This document shows positions 9,519 to 17,451 of a stretch of 64,000 bases of DNA, in pieces. This stretch comes from Flavobacteriaceae bacterium PS02337. GTDB taxonomy: Bacteria; Bacteroidota; Bacteroidia; Flavobacteriales; Flavobacteriaceae. The notes under the pieces were generated by a model. The model worked only from the letters and a program-made list of their open reading frames with translations, searched no databases and was not told the origin of the DNA. Location of the stretch: positions 186,001 through 250,000 of the forward strand of contig JASCOE010000004.1 of assembly GCA_029959285.1 (NCBI GenBank). Direction: 5' to 3'. Each line of letters begins with the position of its first letter. Position 1 is the first letter of the stretch. Position numbers and translations under genes: made by a program.

Positions 9519-10928
9519 ATGGAAAAAGATAATATTGCAGTAGGTCTAGATATTGGAACAACCAAAATCGTTGCCATGATCGGCAAGAAAAATGAGTATG
9601 GTAAGTTGGAGATTTTGGGCATTGGTAAATCCAAAAGTTTGGGTGTTGCCAGAGGAGTAGTAAACAACATTACGCAGACGATTCAATCGATTCAGCAAGC
9701 GATAATCGAAGCAGAAAATAATTCAGGTTACAAAATAAAAGATGTTGTTGTGGGTATTGCCGGACAGCACATCAGAAGTATTCAACATACAGATTACATC
9801 AGCAGAAATAATCCTGAAGAAGTAATTGGCGAAAATGATATTCAACTTCTAATCGATCAGGTTAATAAACTGGCGATGTTACCAGGAGAAGAAATTATTC
9901 ACGTTTTGCCACAAGAATTTAAAATCGACGGGCAGTCTGAAATTAAAGAGCCAATCGGAATGTACGGTGGAAGATTAGAATCTAGTTTTCACGTTGTAGT
10001 TGGGCAGGCTTCTTCAATCAGAAATGTTGGAAGATGTATTCAAAGTTCAGGAATTGAATTGTCTGGATTGACATTAGAGCCATTAGCTTCGGCAGATGCT
10101 GTTTTAAGTCAAGAAGAAAAAGAAGCTGGTGTGGCGCTTATCGATATTGGAGGCGGTACAACAGATTTGGCTATTTTTAAAGATGGTATTATTCGTCATA
10201 CAGCAGTAATTCCTTTCGGTGGAAATGTAATTACAGACGATATTAAAGAAGGATGTTCGATTATAGAAAAACAAGCTGAACTTCTAAAAATAAAATTTGG
10301 ATCGGCTTGGCCAGGTGAAAATAAAGACAATGAAATTGTTTCTATTCCAGGTTTAAGAGGAAGAGAGCCAAAAGAGATTTCATTAAAAAATCTTTCTAAA
10401 ATTATCCATGCAAGAGTTGTGGAAATTATAGAGCAGGTTTTTGCAGAAATTAAAGCTTATGGTCACGAAGATCCTCGCAAAAAATTAATTGCTGGAATTG
10501 TTTTAACAGGCGGTGGCGCTCAATTAAAACACATTAAACAATTAGTTGAATACATTACAGGAATGGATACTAGAATTGGATATCCAAACGAACATTTGGC
10601 TGGAAATTCTAGTGAAGAAATCTCTAGTCCATTGTTTGCAACAGCAGTAGGATTAGTAATGAATAGTATTGAGAACAGTTCTCAAAGCGCTGTAAGATTA
10701 GAATTAGTTAATGAACAGCCAAAAGTTGTTTATAAAAACGTTCCAACTCCAGTGCAGCGATACGAAGTTGAAGAAAACTACGTTGAGAAAGTAGAAACTA
10801 TCGAAGAAGAAAGAGAAGTTGTAAGTCAAAAAGCTTCTAGAGAAGAATCTACTGAAAATAAAATAAGAAGATCATTTTTTGATCGTTATGTCGATAAAAT
10901 CAAAGAATTTTTAGACAACGCAGAATAA
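9519..10928 (+). CDS. ftsA: Cell division protein FtsA
   Basis: Actin-fold ATPase that anchors FtsZ to the membrane. The phosphate-1 motif VGLDIGTTKI is at residues 8-17, the phosphate-2 region ALIDIGGGTTDLAIF near 205-220, and the adenosine motif LTGGGAQL near 330. After the actin core, a charged linker of about 60 residues leads to a C-terminal segment starting near RRSFFDRYVDKIKEFL that looks like the amphipathic membrane-targeting helix. At 469 residues it is longer than the E. coli protein because of this linker. Confidence 0.95.
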   Translation: MEKDNIAVGLDIGTTKIVAMIGKKNEYGKLEILGIGKSKSLGVARGVVNNITQTIQSIQQAIIEAENNSGYKIKDVVVGIAGQHIRSIQHTDYISRNNPEEVIGENDIQLLIDQVNKLAMLPGEEIIHVLPQEFKIDGQSEIKEPIGMYGGRLESSFHVVVGQASSIRNVGRCIQSSGIELSGLTLEPLASADAVLSQEEKEAGVALIDIGGGTTDLAIFKDGIIRHTAVIPFGGNVITDDIKEGCSIIEKQAELLKIKFGSAWPGENKDNEIVSIPGLRGREPKEISLKNLSKIIHARVVEIIEQVFAEIKAYGHEDPRKKLIAGIVLTGGGAQLKHIKQLVEYITGMDTRIGYPNEHLAGNSSEEISSPLFATAVGLVMNSIENSSQSAVRLELVNEQPKVVYKNVPTPVQRYEVEENYVEKVETIEEEREVVSQKASREESTENKIRRSFFDRYVDKIKEFLDNAE

Positions 10929-11016
10929 TTAGAATAACAAGAAGAAGGAAATTACTTTCTGGCCCCAAGTCAAGAAGTAAAAAATGTACTAAATAAGAAT
11001 TTCAAAAACCAAAAAG

Positions 11017-12990
11017 ATGATGAGCAACTCAGAATTTGGAAGTATATCATTTGATTTACCAAAAAATCAATCAAATGTAATCAAAGTAATAGGTGTTGGT
11101 GGAGGCGGAAGTAACGCAATCAACCACATGTTTAAACAAGGTATTAAAGGCGTAGATTTTATCGTTTGTAATACCGATTCGCAAGCGCTTCAAAATAGTT
11201 CAGTGCCAAATAAAATCCAATTAGGGGTTAATTTGACTGAAGGATTAGGAGCAGGAGCAAACCCAGATGTAGGACAACAGTCTGCTATCGAAAGTATTTC
11301 TGATATCGAAAAAATGTTAGATAGAAATACTAAGATGGTATTTATTACAGCGGGTATGGGTGGAGGTACCGGAACAGGTGCTGCACCAGTAATTGCTCAA
11401 TTAGCAAAAGAAAGAGAAATATTAACTGTTGGTATCGTGACGATTCCGTTTCAATTTGAAGGGAAAGTTCGTCAGGAGCAAGCGATTATTGGAATCGAAA
11501 AATTGCGTAAGCAAGTAGATTCTTTGATCGTAATCAACAATAATAAATTAAGAGAAGTATACGGAAATCTTGGTTTTAAAGCTGGATTCTCTAAAGCGGA
11601 CGAAGTTTTAGCAACTGCCTCTAGAGGTATTGCTGAAGTAATTACGCACCACTATACTCAAAATATCGATTTACGTGACGCAAAAACTGTTCTATCAAAC
11701 AGCGGAACTGCGATCATGGGATCTTCTGTGGCAACAGGTGAAAGTAGAGCAAAAGAAGCCATTGTTTCGGCTTTAGATTCTCCGTTGTTAAACGATAATA
11801 AAATTACAGGTGCCAAAAACGTATTGTTGCTTATCGTTTCTGGAACTAACGAAATTACTCTTGACGAAATTGGAGAAATCAACGATCACATTCAAGCTGA
11901 AGCTGGTTACAACGCAAATATTATCATGGGAGTTGGTGAAGACGAAACTCTTGGTGAGGCAATTGCTGTAACTATTATTGCAACAGGTTTTGATGTTGAA
12001 CAACAAAATGAAATTGTAAATACAGAACCTAAAAAAATCATTCATACGTTAGAAGATGAGCAAAGAAGTGTTCATAATTTGACAAACAAACCGCTTACTT
12101 CTTTTGATTTAACTGTTGATACACCAACGGCAAAAGCTGAGGATAAAGTTGTTTTTGATTTGATGGATGACGAAGAGGAGAAATTTACTCCAACTGCTCC
12201 AACTGCTGTTGCTCCAGCAATTAATCAGGAAGAATTGGTTGTAATGTCTGAGTTTATCAAAAATCTAGATGTAACTTTCGAAATTGTTTCGCCAATTACA
12301 GATATTGATTTTACAATTTCTGCACCAGAAGTACCTGTTCAGCAAATTCAACAGCCTGTGCAACAACAAAGAGTATTTGAAAAAGAAGAACAAACAACTT
12401 TTTCTTTTGATCTTCCTTTGTTCAAACAAGAGCCTGTAAGAAGAGAGCCAGTTGTTGAAGATAATAGAGTTTTATTCGAATTGACAAATGAAACTCGCGA
12501 AATCAAAGTTAATGATCCAGTACAATTTGTACCAGTAACTGAGGTTTCGGATAACGGAATTATCAAATATTCTCTAGAAGAATATATGGAAGTAGAAAAC
12601 GATTTGATGGCTTCTAAACCAGTTGAAAAAGTGGTTGATGTTGTTCCAGAAGAATTAAACATCACTTTGAAACCAAGAGTTGATTTTGCTAGCCAACCTG
12701 ATATTTCTACAACTTCTGAAGTTTCTCCTTTAGAATTAACTATCGAAGAAACATTGCGTTTGAGAGCAGAAGAAAGAAGAAAGAAACTAAAAGAATTTAA
12801 CTATAAATTCCATAATAATGTTTCTAGAATTGACGAGTTGGAAAAAGAACCAGCTTACAAAAGATTAGGGATTGATTTGTCTAATTCTCAATCTAATAAC
12901 ACAAATTCTAGAATTTCTGTTGGAACAGATAGTAACAACGATTTACAATTGCGTTCAAATAATTCATTTTTGCACGATAACGTAGATTAG
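11017..12990 (+). CDS. ftsZ: Cell division protein FtsZ, long-tailed form
   Basis: Tubulin-like GTPase that forms the Z ring. The GTPase signature GGGTGTG is at residues 115-121, the N-terminal GVGGGGSNA at 26-34, and the catalytic T7 region (near GFKAGFSKADEV) follows. The globular core ends near residue 335. About 320 further residues form an acidic, Gln/Val/Glu-rich, probably disordered tail, which makes the protein 657 residues against about 380 in E. coli; long tails are usual in Flavobacteriia. A conserved-looking peptide EPAYKRLGIDL sits about 35-45 residues before the end and is probably the FtsA-binding peptide. Two ATG codons are in tandem at the start. A strong terminator follows. 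Confidence 0.96.
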   Translation: MMSNSEFGSISFDLPKNQSNVIKVIGVGGGGSNAINHMFKQGIKGVDFIVCNTDSQALQNSSVPNKIQLGVNLTEGLGAGANPDVGQQSAIESISDIEKMLDRNTKMVFITAGMGGGTGTGAAPVIAQLAKEREILTVGIVTIPFQFEGKVRQEQAIIGIEKLRKQVDSLIVINNNKLREVYGNLGFKAGFSKADEVLATASRGIAEVITHHYTQNIDLRDAKTVLSNSGTAIMGSSVATGESRAKEAIVSALDSPLLNDNKITGAKNVLLLIVSGTNEITLDEIGEINDHIQAEAGYNANIIMGVGEDETLGEAIAVTIIATGFDVEQQNEIVNTEPKKIIHTLEDEQRSVHNLTNKPLTSFDLTVDTPTAKAEDKVVFDLMDDEEEKFTPTAPTAVAPAINQEELVVMSEFIKNLDVTFEIVSPITDIDFTISAPEVPVQQIQQPVQQQRVFEKEEQTTFSFDLPLFKQEPVRREPVVEDNRVLFELTNETREIKVNDPVQFVPVTEVSDNGIIKYSLEEYMEVENDLMASKPVEKVVDVVPEELNITLKPRVDFASQPDISTTSEVSPLELTIEETLRLRAEERRKKLKEFNYKFHNNVSRIDELEKEPAYKRLGIDLSNSQSNNTNSRISVGTDSNNDLQLRSNNSFLHDNVD

Positions 12991-13013
12991 TTTTAAAATC
13001 AATATATTAGGAT

Positions 13014-13052
13014 AGCCCGAAAATTGGATTTAATTTTCGGGTTATTTTTTTT
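13014..13052 (+). terminator. Rho-independent terminator after ftsZ
   Basis: A 12-bp stem (agcccgaaaatt / aattttcgggtt, one G-U pair) with a 6-nt loop is followed by a run of eight T. It lies about 25 bp past the ftsZ stop and closes the dcw cluster. The word tatcttcg (13052-13059) follows at once and resembles the -7 box TAnnTTTG, so a new promoter for the next gene may start here. Confidence 0.85.
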
Positions 13053-13109
13053 ATCTTCGCACAGAATTTCAAAATTTGACTTTTAAAATAGTATTTTAAA
13101 AATAATATT

Positions 13110-13172
13110 GTCACTCTGAGCGAAGTCGAAGGGCTTTTTATCGTAAAGGGCTTCGACTTCGCTCAGCCTGAC
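13110..13172. repeat. REP-like inverted repeat (family A)
   Basis: Arms of about 22 nt (gtcactctgagcgaagtcga and its partner tcgacttcgctcagcctgac) pair almost fully and face each other across about 18 nt. A second copy of the same family is at 30632-30696, so this is a dispersed palindromic repeat rather than a gene-specific site. Confidence 0.85.
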
Positions 13173-13247
13173 AAACTATGATATTAGTTAAAAAAACAAA
13201 TTAATATATCAATTAATAAGCATTGCTTATTCAAATAAAACATAAAC

Positions 13248-13697
13248 ATGAGTTTACAAGTACAAATCATGGACGAAATCAAAACGGCCATGAAAGCAAA
13301 AGATACTGTTGCTTTAGAATCATTAAGAGCAATTAAATCTGAATTGTTATTAGCTTCAACTGCTTCAGGTTCTAAAGAAGAATTAACAGAAGATGAAGAA
13401 ATTAAATTACTTCAAAGATTGGTTAAAACTCGTAAAGAAAGCGCAAGAATCTTTACAGAACAAAACCGTCCAGACTTAGCTGAACCAGAATTGGCTCAAG
13501 TTGCGGTAATAGAGAAGTTTTTACCAGCTCAATTAAGCGAAGAAGAAGTAGAAGCTGTAATCGCAAAAATCATTGCTGAAACAGGAGCTTCTGGAATTGC
13601 TTCAATGGGAAAAGTTATGGGATTAGCATCTGCACAATTAGGTGGAACTGCTGAAGGAAAAACTATTTCTACAATTGTAAAGAAATTACTTTCGTAA
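13248..13697 (+). CDS. GatB/YqeY domain-containing protein
   Basis: A 149-residue, all-helical, charged protein of the YqeY family, which shares a domain with the tail of the GatB subunit of tRNA amidotransferase. Visible family features are the N-terminal DEIKTAMKAKD, the central LAQVAVIEKFLPAQLSEEE and the C-terminal MGKVMGLASAQLGG. The family is probably linked to tRNA or aminoacylation, but its biochemical role is not settled. It follows the ftsZ terminator and a REP-like repeat, so it is likely its own transcription unit. Confidence 0.93.
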   Translation: MSLQVQIMDEIKTAMKAKDTVALESLRAIKSELLLASTASGSKEELTEDEEIKLLQRLVKTRKESARIFTEQNRPDLAEPELAQVAVIEKFLPAQLSEEEVEAVIAKIIAETGASGIASMGKVMGLASAQLGGTAEGKTISTIVKKLLS

Positions 13698-13704
13698 ATA
13701 AATA

Positions 13705-13768
13705 ATTTTAGATTTTAGAATGTAGATTTTAGATTCCAATAAATAATCTACATTCTAAAATCTAAAAT
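13705..13768. repeat. Perfect 23-bp inverted repeat
   Basis: The 23-nt arms at 13705-13727 and 13746-13768 (core ttagattttagaatgtagat) are exact reverse complements with an 18-bp spacer. It starts 7 bp after the YqeY-like stop and ends 11 bp before tRNA-Arg. It could act as a terminator-like hairpin, but it lacks a T-tract directly after the stem. Confidence 0.85.
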
Positions 13769-13779
13769 CATCAATAACT

Positions 13780-13853
13780 GACCTCGTAGTTCAACTGGAT
13801 AGAATATCAGATTTCGGCTCTGAGGGTTGGGGGTTCGAACCCCTCCGGGGTCA
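13780..13853 (+). tRNA. tRNA-Arg (anticodon UCG)
   Basis: A complete cloverleaf of 74 nt is seen. The acceptor stem gacctcg/cggggtc pairs over 7 bp with one U-G. The D arm is gttc/gaat, the anticodon stem tcaga/tctga carries loop tttcggc (anticodon UCG, reading CGN/CGA), and the T arm has the ttcgaac loop. The 3' CCA is not encoded. A hairpin terminator follows within 5 bp. Confidence 0.95.
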
Positions 13854-13855
13854 CT

Positions 13856-13895
13856 AAAAAAGCGCATTTCTTTAAATAAGATTTGCGCTTTTTTT
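13856..13895. terminator. Bidirectional hairpin terminator after tRNA-Arg
   Basis: Stem aaaaaagcgca / tgcgctttttt with T-runs on both strands. It can end the tRNA transcript on the + strand and the unknown gene at 13925-14521 on the - strand. Confidence 0.8.
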
Positions 13896-13924
13896 ATTTG
13901 CATCTTTCACAAAAGATACTTTTT

Positions 13925-14521
13925 TTATTTTATTATTCTGCAATCTATTTCATATGGCTCTTTTGGAAAACCATACAAAATTATCTTTTCCTTGTCTACG
14001 TATTTTATTGGAATTAGTTTATCGATATCATTATTTGAATAAAGCGAAAGAAACAATGTTTCATCTAGTTTTTCTAGTAAAATTATGTTTCCTTTCCTAT
14101 TCATACGTTCATTCATTTCTCTTACAGCTTGTGAATCTAATATTTCATTGAACCTGAGATTTCTTTTTTCGCCATTCCAATTAAATTCAAATTTTAATTG
14201 CTGGATTTCATCTGCTGTAAGATCTGTAATGGTAGGTTTTAATTTCTCATAATCATTTTCATATATAAAATCTTCAGTAGTCGACTCTTCGTCGCTTAAA
14301 ACGGTACGGATTTTTCCTTTTTCGAAAAACCGAACTCGATCTGGATTTACAAATTTATATTCGATGAATTCTCGATTGATATCTTCTTTTATTATTTCAA
14401 ATGAAGAAGATTCATCATTTTTTTCAACTGTAAAATAATTAATTTTATGATCATCAAACTGAATTATCTCAGGCCTTCCATAGTGATCTGGAGTTTTTAT
14501 AAATAGCCAATTTTCTATCAT
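13925..14521 (-). CDS. Hypothetical protein, 198 aa
   Basis: I do not recognise this protein. It is soluble, acidic, with alternating charged and beta-prone stretches (for example KINYFTVEKND and KIIKED) and no signal peptide or membrane segment. It ends just before the bidirectional terminator next to tRNA-Arg and is followed upstream (on its own strand) by a small membrane protein and a lipoprotein, all on the - strand with gaps of about 50-60 bp, so the three may be co-transcribed. Confidence 0.7.
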   Translation of the reverse strand: MIENWLFIKTPDHYGRPEIIQFDDHKINYFTVEKNDESSSFEIIKEDINREFIEYKFVNPDRVRFFEKGKIRTVLSDEESTTEDFIYENDYEKLKPTITDLTADEIQQLKFEFNWNGEKRNLRFNEILDSQAVREMNERMNRKGNIILLEKLDETLFLSLYSNNDIDKLIPIKYVDKEKIILYGFPKEPYEIDCRIIK

Positions 14522-14580
14522 ATTTTATTTTAATTATTTTAAGTCTAGTAAATGATTTCCTTTTTTATAACAGAACAGTT

Positions 14581-14775
14581 TTATTTTTTAGCTCGTTTTA
14601 GGAAGTGTTTAATTAGAACAAAAACCGAAAACACAAAAACTATTATATAAACAATTGCAAGAGCTGGTTTCTCGAATGTTAACGTGTTAAAGTCGAATTG
14701 TTTATACAGCACCACGCCTAAAATGATTGCTACAATACTAAAAGTAAATACTGGGACATTATTTTTATTCTCCAT
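14581..14775 (-). CDS. Small two-helix membrane protein, 64 aa
   Basis: Two hydrophobic segments are visible, at about residues 8-24 (VFTFSIVAIILGVVLY) and 38-55 (LAIVYIIVFVFSVFVLI), separated by a short polar loop, with a Lys/Arg-rich end (KRAKK). No family is recognised. It lies between the 198-aa unknown protein and the lipoprotein on the same strand. Confidence 0.6.
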   Translation of the reverse strand: MENKNNVPVFTFSIVAIILGVVLYKQFDFNTLTFEKPALAIVYIIVFVFSVFVLIKHFLKRAKK

Positions 14776-14827
14776 GTTATAAATGTTTTTATAAAATTAA
14801 AGGATTTTGAAAATCGTTATATTAAAA

Positions 14828-15688
14828 TTACAATTTGTCTTGCGCAGCGCGTAGCATTTCTGCAATATTTTCGTTCTTGAAATTTTCCATGAAAAGATGA
14901 ATCAGCGGTACAGTTGGACTCTTTGGATATTTTTTTAAGAAACGGTTAAATTCCTCAATATTTTCAGGATAAATATATTTTTCATCTGCCGGTCTTTCAT
15001 AAGTTGGAGTATTATCTTCACCTATTAAATAATCCATCTGATACATTTTGTACTCGTCTTTTACAGATTTCATCAGTTTTGAATTGGGATATTTATTCAT
15101 GAAATTCTCCCAAGAAACTACTCGGTCACCTAAATCTTTAAACGAAATTATTAATCCAGCGTCTACAGAATAGGGCACTTTGTTTTCTTCACTTTGCAAA
15201 AACAAATAATCTTTGTAATCGCTCGTTACATAATTTTTAAAAATAGCATAATAGAAATCAGGTTTTGTGGTGATTTCAACATAACCTTCTCCAATTTCGT
15301 CGTATTGTAGTTGATGCTTCAAAAGTTTCTCGCCCAAAAGCTTGATTTCTTTTTTATCATTTTCTTTTTCACTGTAAAAATTCTGTATTATACCGTCTTC
15401 TTTTTCTTCAATTTGATGTACTAAATAACCATTCTCTTCATGATATTTTTCATATAATGCATTGGCTTGTTCTGCAGAAATAGATTTTAATTTTAAGAGA
15501 ACTTCTTCTTTTCTTTTAGTAAATAAATTTAAAAGCGATTCTGAATCTGAAGTAGCAATTGAGGTAGAATGATCAGCTTTTACAGTATCATTTTTTATTG
15601 GTTTGGAATTGGAAACTGGTATAGATTCAGATTTTTTACAGGCAGAGATTAAGATGCCAATTATTATCAATGCAAAAAGTTTTCTCAT
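14828..15688 (-). CDS. Putative lipoprotein of unknown function
   Basis: The start chosen at 15688 gives a compact lipoprotein signal, MRKLFALIIIGILISAC, with the lipobox ISAC at residues 14-17. An upstream in-frame ATG at 15727 would add 13 charged residues before the signal and is less likely. After a Ser/Lys-rich linker the protein is charged and mostly helical, with no recognised domain. It is probably lipid-anchored in the outer or inner membrane. Confidence 0.72.
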   Translation of the reverse strand: MRKLFALIIIGILISACKKSESIPVSNSKPIKNDTVKADHSTSIATSDSESLLNLFTKRKEEVLLKLKSISAEQANALYEKYHEENGYLVHQIEEKEDGIIQNFYSEKENDKKEIKLLGEKLLKHQLQYDEIGEGYVEITTKPDFYYAIFKNYVTSDYKDYLFLQSEENKVPYSVDAGLIISFKDLGDRVVSWENFMNKYPNSKLMKSVKDEYKMYQMDYLIGEDNTPTYERPADEKYIYPENIEEFNRFLKKYPKSPTVPLIHLFMENFKNENIAEMLRAAQDKL

Positions 15689-15786
15689 TTGATTTTTAAT
15701 TCTGGTTTGTTTATTCATTTTTGGCATATAAAGATTTGGATTTATATTTTTTCAATTATAAAAATATTCAAGGTTTGGGTTAATAA

Positions 15787-15822
15787 AAAAGGACAAAAAA
15801 GATTGAATTCTTCCTTGTCCTT
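15787..15822 (-). terminator. Terminator of the methyltransferase/Mpo1-like pair
   Basis: Stem aaggacaa/ttgtcctt with a loop of 18 nt; on the - strand it is followed by a T-run (complement of taataaaaaa). It lies about 130 bp past the methyltransferase stop. Confidence 0.55.
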
Positions 15823-15952
15823 AATTTGTTGTATCATAATTTTATTTTTGATATATCAAAAATACATTTTTTATTTAATATAAGATTATACTTATTTTAA
15901 TTATTATTCGATAACGGCTCCAAAATCGGATAGCTTAAAAAAAACACCAAGA

Positions 15953-16828
15953 TTAATCTCGTTTTACTCCAACGGCAGTTCTATAAAATTCATATCCTTT
16001 CTCGGAACGAGAAGGAAGAAATTTTTTGCGATATTCATCTGCGCCTAGATCTTCTAAAAGGCGAATATTGAAATCGTTTAAATAATTTGGCAATTCTTCT
16101 GGAAAAAATCCAAAAGTCCAATGTTCTTCTAGTTTTTCTAGATCTTCTAAAAGTTTTTTACCGCCTAAAAAAGAATCAGGATTTTTGAGAATATTTTTAT
16201 GTACATAAGTAAAAATAATGTGACTATTGGCAGCAAATTTGGAGATAAAAGAAAAGGTACTTTTAACGGCTTCTTCGGTTAAATAATTGGTTACGCCTTC
16301 CCATATAACTGCTGTAGGTTTAGAAAAATCTAAATTATTTTCTAATGCTAATTGATCGAGATTTTGTCTGTTGAAATCGATTTGAAGAAAAGTAACATTT
16401 TTTGGAATTTTACCAATCCGTTTTTTATAGATTTCGGCTTTAAAATTTGAAGTATTCGGATGATCAATTTCTATTATCGGAATAGTTTTTAGAAAATCTA
16501 AACGAACGGCTCGAGTGTCAAAACCTGCGCCTAAAATTACAACTTGCTTTATGCCTTCTGAAACTGCTTTTTTAAGCAATTCGTCAATATACTTTGTTCT
16601 GGCAATACCCGATGAAAGTGCGCCTGGAATCTTTTTATTGATGATATTATGAATGTATTGGGCAACAAATGGAAATTTAGATAAACCTACAGCAAATCTT
16701 AATTTTGAATCTACAAAATGTGCGGCATAAGGATCTGAAAACAATCTGTCATTTTCATTTCGCTTGGTTTCCAATGCTCTAAAGAACGCCATGTATTGAG
16801 CTGTTCTACTTGTTTTTTCGGTTTTCAT
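15953..16828 (-). CDS. Class I SAM-dependent methyltransferase (TIGR00027/LCMT-like)
   Basis: A 291-residue methyltransferase of the leucine-carboxyl-methyltransferase-like family. The N-terminal family hallmark RTAQYMAFFRALET is at residues 8-21, the SAM-binding motif VVILGAGFDTRA at 96-107, an acidic residue for the ribose in IPIIEIDHP, and an AVIWEGVTNYL motif follows. The substrate is not known; related enzymes often act on small molecules. The start codon overlaps the stop of the upstream DUF962 gene by 1 bp, so the two are translationally coupled. Confidence 0.88.
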   Translation of the reverse strand: MKTEKTSRTAQYMAFFRALETKRNENDRLFSDPYAAHFVDSKLRFAVGLSKFPFVAQYIHNIINKKIPGALSSGIARTKYIDELLKKAVSEGIKQVVILGAGFDTRAVRLDFLKTIPIIEIDHPNTSNFKAEIYKKRIGKIPKNVTFLQIDFNRQNLDQLALENNLDFSKPTAVIWEGVTNYLTEEAVKSTFSFISKFAANSHIIFTYVHKNILKNPDSFLGGKKLLEDLEKLEEHWTFGFFPEELPNYLNDFNIRLLEDLGADEYRKKFLPSRSEKGYEFYRTAVGVKRD

Positions 16829-17292
16829 TATTTCTTAGAAAATAAATTTTCTACAACCCACGCCGGACCAATTAATAAAAACTGAAGGTCTTTTAAAAAA
16901 GATGGTTTTTTGCCTTCAATATTATGGCCATAAAATTGACCGATCCAAGCTAAAGCGAAAACACCAATAGAAAACATCCACAACGGAACAAATTGACTGA
17001 TGTAGTAATTTACAACAAGACAAAGAAGAGAAAAAATAGCAATTTTAATCGCCATTACAACAGATAGTCTAATGTAAAAAACAAGTACAAAAAGCAGTAT
17101 GATAAAAGCCCAATTTTCAATAATTGGAGCATTTAATTTTAAAGTTTGCGAAATTATCGAACTCGGAATACTCATAAGTAAACCAACAATCGAAAAGTAA
17201 ATAGCTGGCACACAAATATAATGTATTGCCTTGTTTTTAGGATTTTGATGACTTACAGCATATTCTGCAAACCATTGGTCTAATGTTCTCAT
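16828..17292 (-). CDS. DUF962/Mpo1-like membrane protein
   Basis: A 154-residue protein with four hydrophobic segments and the family pattern of His residues: HQNPKNKAIHY at residues 15-25 (H15, H24) and GHNIEGKKPS at 122-131 (H123). The yeast member Mpo1 is an Fe-dependent dioxygenase that shortens 2-hydroxy fatty acids; activity in this bacterium is inferred only from the family. It is first in a two-gene unit with the methyltransferase. Confidence 0.88.
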   Translation of the reverse strand: MRTLDQWFAEYAVSHQNPKNKAIHYICVPAIYFSIVGLLMSIPSSIISQTLKLNAPIIENWAFIILLFVLVFYIRLSVVMAIKIAIFSLLCLVVNYYISQFVPLWMFSIGVFALAWIGQFYGHNIEGKKPSFLKDLQFLLIGPAWVVENLFSKK

Positions 17293-17395
17293 TTGGGTGG
17301 TTTTATAGTTAGTTGCGTAAATCTAATGAAATTTCTGATAACTTTTACGGTGAAAAATTTTCGTTGATTCGATGGGGAAAAGTTATTTCTGAAAA

Positions 17396-17430
17396 TAAAA
17401 AAAAACGCAATTCTTTTAAAATTGCGTTTC
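17396..17430 (-). terminator. Terminator of the T9SS cargo gene
   Basis: On the - strand the stem aacgcaat/attgcgtt is followed by a T-run of nine (the A-run at 17397-17405 on the + strand). It lies about 20 bp past the stop of the gene at 17452-18999. Confidence 0.8.
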
Positions 17431-17451
17431 TCATGACTAATAATTCGAATG

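Noticed and set aside
13998-14151. Open frame on the + strand opposite the 198-aa unknown gene
   Set aside because: The - strand frame is longer, lies between a terminator and two same-strand genes, and has normal amino-acid composition.
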